Source: Gammaproteobacteria bacterium (GTDB lineage Bacteria > Pseudomonadota > Gammaproteobacteria > Pseudomonadales > Oleiphilaceae). Taken from it: DNA of 9,483 nt. Position 1 is the first letter of the stretch. Each line of letters begins with the position of its first letter. The notes beneath the pieces are model-generated. The model did not search any database and was not told where the DNA came from. It saw nothing but the letters and a program-made list of their open reading frames with translations. This document shows positions 7,965-9,483 of the stretch, in pieces. The stretch lies in contig RFIV01000017.1 of assembly GCA_003695085.1 (NCBI GenBank), positions 1-9,483 on the forward strand, written 5' to 3'. The translations under genes and the position numbers were made by a program.

Positions 7965-8641
7965 GCGCATCCTACGCACGTCTTGAAAAGCAGCTGGGCT
8001 ATCATTTCAAGAACCCTGACCTGCTTCAACTGGCCCTGACCCACCGAAGTCTGGGTAGCCAGAACAACGAGCGCCTGGAGTTTCTGGGCGATTCCATTCT
8101 CAACTTCACGATTGCCGCCCGTCTTTACGAGTATGTGCCCGATGCCCGGGAAGGCCAGCTTTCGCGCTTGCGCGCGCGCCTGGTCAAGGGCGATACCCTG
8201 GCCGAGATCGGCCGGGAGTTTCAGTTGGGTGAATATATACGCCTGGGACCGGGCGAGATGAAAAGCGGCGGTTTCCGCCGGGACTCCATTCTCGCGGATG
8301 CGGTCGAATCCATCATCGGTGCCATTTATCTGGACAGCGACATCGTCACCTGTCAGGGCCGGATACTGGCCTGGTTCGAGTCGCGGATTCAGGCGCTTGA
8401 TTTGTCCCGGCCGCAGAAGGATCCCAAGACGCGCTTGCAGGAATACTTGCAGGGCCGGCGTCGAGCGCTGCCGCGCTATGAGGTCATCGATGTCACCGGG
8501 CAGGCGCATGCGCAAACCTTTACGGTCAGCTGTGCAGTGGAAGGTCTGGACGCCCCGCTGGTGGCGAAGGGCAGCAGTCGCCGTCAGGCGGAACAGAGGG
8601 CTGCTGCGGCGGCCCTGAAACAGCTTGGAGAGGCGGTATGA
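7961..8641 (+). CDS. rnc: Ribonuclease III
   Basis: RNase III cleaves double-stranded RNA, processing the rRNA precursor and certain mRNAs, as a cytoplasmic homodimer needing Mg2+. The 226 residues equal the length of E. coli RNase III. The signature NERLEFLGDS is at 36-45, with acidic active-site residues at E37, E40 and D44; the second acidic pair is D113 and E116 in LADAVESIIGA. The double-stranded RNA binding domain occupies about 154-225, from DPKTRLQEYLQG through the Ala-rich helix RRQAEQRAAAAAL. The GTG start overlaps the upstream stop and has no Shine-Dalgarno sequence (CGCAAAA precedes it), so translation probably depends on ribosomes finishing the DUF4845 gene. The end overlaps era by 4 bases; rnc-era is a conserved pair. 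Confidence 0.97.
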   Translation: MSASYARLEKQLGYHFKNPDLLQLALTHRSLGSQNNERLEFLGDSILNFTIAARLYEYVPDAREGQLSRLRARLVKGDTLAEIGREFQLGEYIRLGPGEMKSGGFRRDSILADAVESIIGAIYLDSDIVTCQGRILAWFESRIQALDLSRPQKDPKTRLQEYLQGRRRALPRYEVIDVTGQAHAQTFTVSCAVEGLDAPLVAKGSSRRQAEQRAAAAALKQLGEAV

Positions 8642-9483
8642 ACGCAGCCACCCGTTGTGGGTATGTGGCAATTGTCGGACGACCCAATGTGGGCAAGAGC
8701 ACGCTGCTCAACCACATTCTCGGGCAGAAACTCAGCATTACCTGTCGCAAGGCCCAAACCACCCGGCATCAGATCCTGGGCATCAAGACCGAAGGCCCCA
8801 ACCAGTTTGTCTATGTGGATACGCCGGGCATTCATCTGTCCGAGCGCAAGGCGCTGAACAAGGTCATGAACCGGGCAGCCTATCAGGCGCTCAAGGATGC
8901 CGACGTGATTGTGTTCGTCGTCGAGCGTCATGTCTGGACAGATGAGGATCAGTGGGTGGCGGAGCAGATTGCCAAGATCCGTCGGCCGCGCATACTGGCG
9001 ATCAACAAGGTGGATCTGATCAAGGACAAGCGTTCACTCTTGCCGGTGATCGAGCGCGTCAACGCTGTACTGCCTTGCGATGAAGTGGTCCCCATCTCGG
9101 CCGAGAAGGGCATCAACGTGGATCAGCTTGAAGCTGCAGTGGCCCGGCTGCTGCCGGAGAGCATCCATTTCTTCCCCGAAGATCAGTTGACGGATCGCTC
9201 GGAGCGCTTTGTGGTGGCCGAGCTGGTGCGGGAAAAACTCATGCGCAATCTCGGCGATGAAGTGCCCTACGATCTGACAGTGGAAATCGAACAGTTCAGG
9301 GATGAAGGCAAGCGGGTGCTGATTCACGCACTGGTTCTGGTCGAGAAGGAAAGCCAGAAGCGTATTGTCATTGGTGAGCGGGGCAGCAAGATCAAGCGCG
9401 TGGGGACGGATGCCCGCAAGGACATCGAGCGCTTTCTCGGTCAGCATGTTCGCCTTGAACTCTGGGTCAAGGTCAAGTCCGGC
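8638..9483 (+). CDS. era: GTPase Era, lacking its last residues at the right edge
   Basis: Era is an essential GTPase that binds the 3' end of 16S rRNA and helps 30S maturation. The 282 residues present compare with 301 in E. coli, so about 20 codons are outside the window. GTPase motifs: G1 GRPNVGKS (14-21), switch region KAQTTRHQ (38-45), G3 DTPG (61-64), G4 NKVD (123-126) and G5 SAEKG (154-158). The C-terminal KH RNA-binding domain (from about 205) has VIGERGSKIKRVG (244-256) with the GxxG loop, and the frame leaves the window in the family end block LELWVKVKSG. ATG 8638 overlaps the rnc stop, with GGAGAGG at 8626-8632 upstream. In related genomes recO and pdxJ commonly follow. Confidence 0.97.
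   Translation, partial: MNAATRCGYVAIVGRPNVGKSTLLNHILGQKLSITCRKAQTTRHQILGIKTEGPNQFVYVDTPGIHLSERKALNKVMNRAAYQALKDADVIVFVVERHVWTDEDQWVAEQIAKIRRPRILAINKVDLIKDKRSLLPVIERVNAVLPCDEVVPISAEKGINVDQLEAAVARLLPESIHFFPEDQLTDRSERFVVAELVREKLMRNLGDEVPYDLTVEIEQFRDEGKRVLIHALVLVEKESQKRIVIGERGSKIKRVGTDARKDIERFLGQHVRLELWVKVKSG

Noticed and set aside
7883..8671. Minus-strand frame of 262 codons
   Set aside because: Antisense to rnc, which is complete and conserved; no domain seen.

Overview
The window is an ordinary chromosomal segment from a gammaproteobacterium. GC content is moderately high (about 60% by eye). Gene content and order match the nadB / algU-mucABCD / lepA-lepB-DUF4845-rnc-era neighbourhood of Pseudomonas aeruginosa and relatives, so the lineage is probably a Pseudomonas-like, Oceanospirillales-like or Chromatiales-like gammaproteobacterium. 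The genus cannot be fixed from this sequence. I see no mobile element, CRISPR array, rRNA, tRNA or foreign-looking insert. Every gene reads through without a frameshift.

Layout. On the minus strand, 1-812 holds the first 270 codons of nadB (L-aspartate oxidase); its 3' end lies outside the window. Positions 813-983 are a divergent control region. It carries a good match to a sigma-E-type promoter (GAACTA, 16-base spacer, TCTTA) reading into rpoE. Everything after that is on the plus strand and tightly packed: rpoE/algU (984-1607), rseA/mucA (1604-2146), rseB/mucB (2148-3113), rseC/mucC (3110-3535), mucD/degP-type protease (3579-4913), lepA (4969-6768), lepB (6778-7581), a DUF4845 membrane protein (7596-7964), rnc (7961-8641) and era (8638 to the edge, about 20 codons short of complete). 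Several neighbours overlap by 4 bases (ATGA or GTGA), which implies translational coupling.

How they work together. RpoE is an ECF sigma factor held at the inner membrane by the anti-sigma factor RseA. RseB guards the periplasmic part of RseA. RseC is a membrane modulator, and the MucD-type serine protease/chaperone handles misfolded envelope proteins. The promoter in front of rpoE suggests the usual positive autoregulation. The downstream block is housekeeping: LepA (EF4) and Era act on ribosome function and assembly, RNase III processes rRNA, and LepB removes signal peptides from exported proteins, including the predicted ones on RseB and MucD here. Two short gaps (3536-3578 and 4914-4968) contain possible internal promoters that could let mucD and lepA be expressed apart from the sigma-E promoter.

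Start codons need care. Five of the ten genes appear to start with GTG or TTG, and for rpoE, rseA, rseB, mucD, lepA and DUF4845 the longest open frame is not the best-supported gene. I found no undescribed system. The only gene of unknown function is the DUF4845 protein, and the points most worth checking are control and start-site questions.
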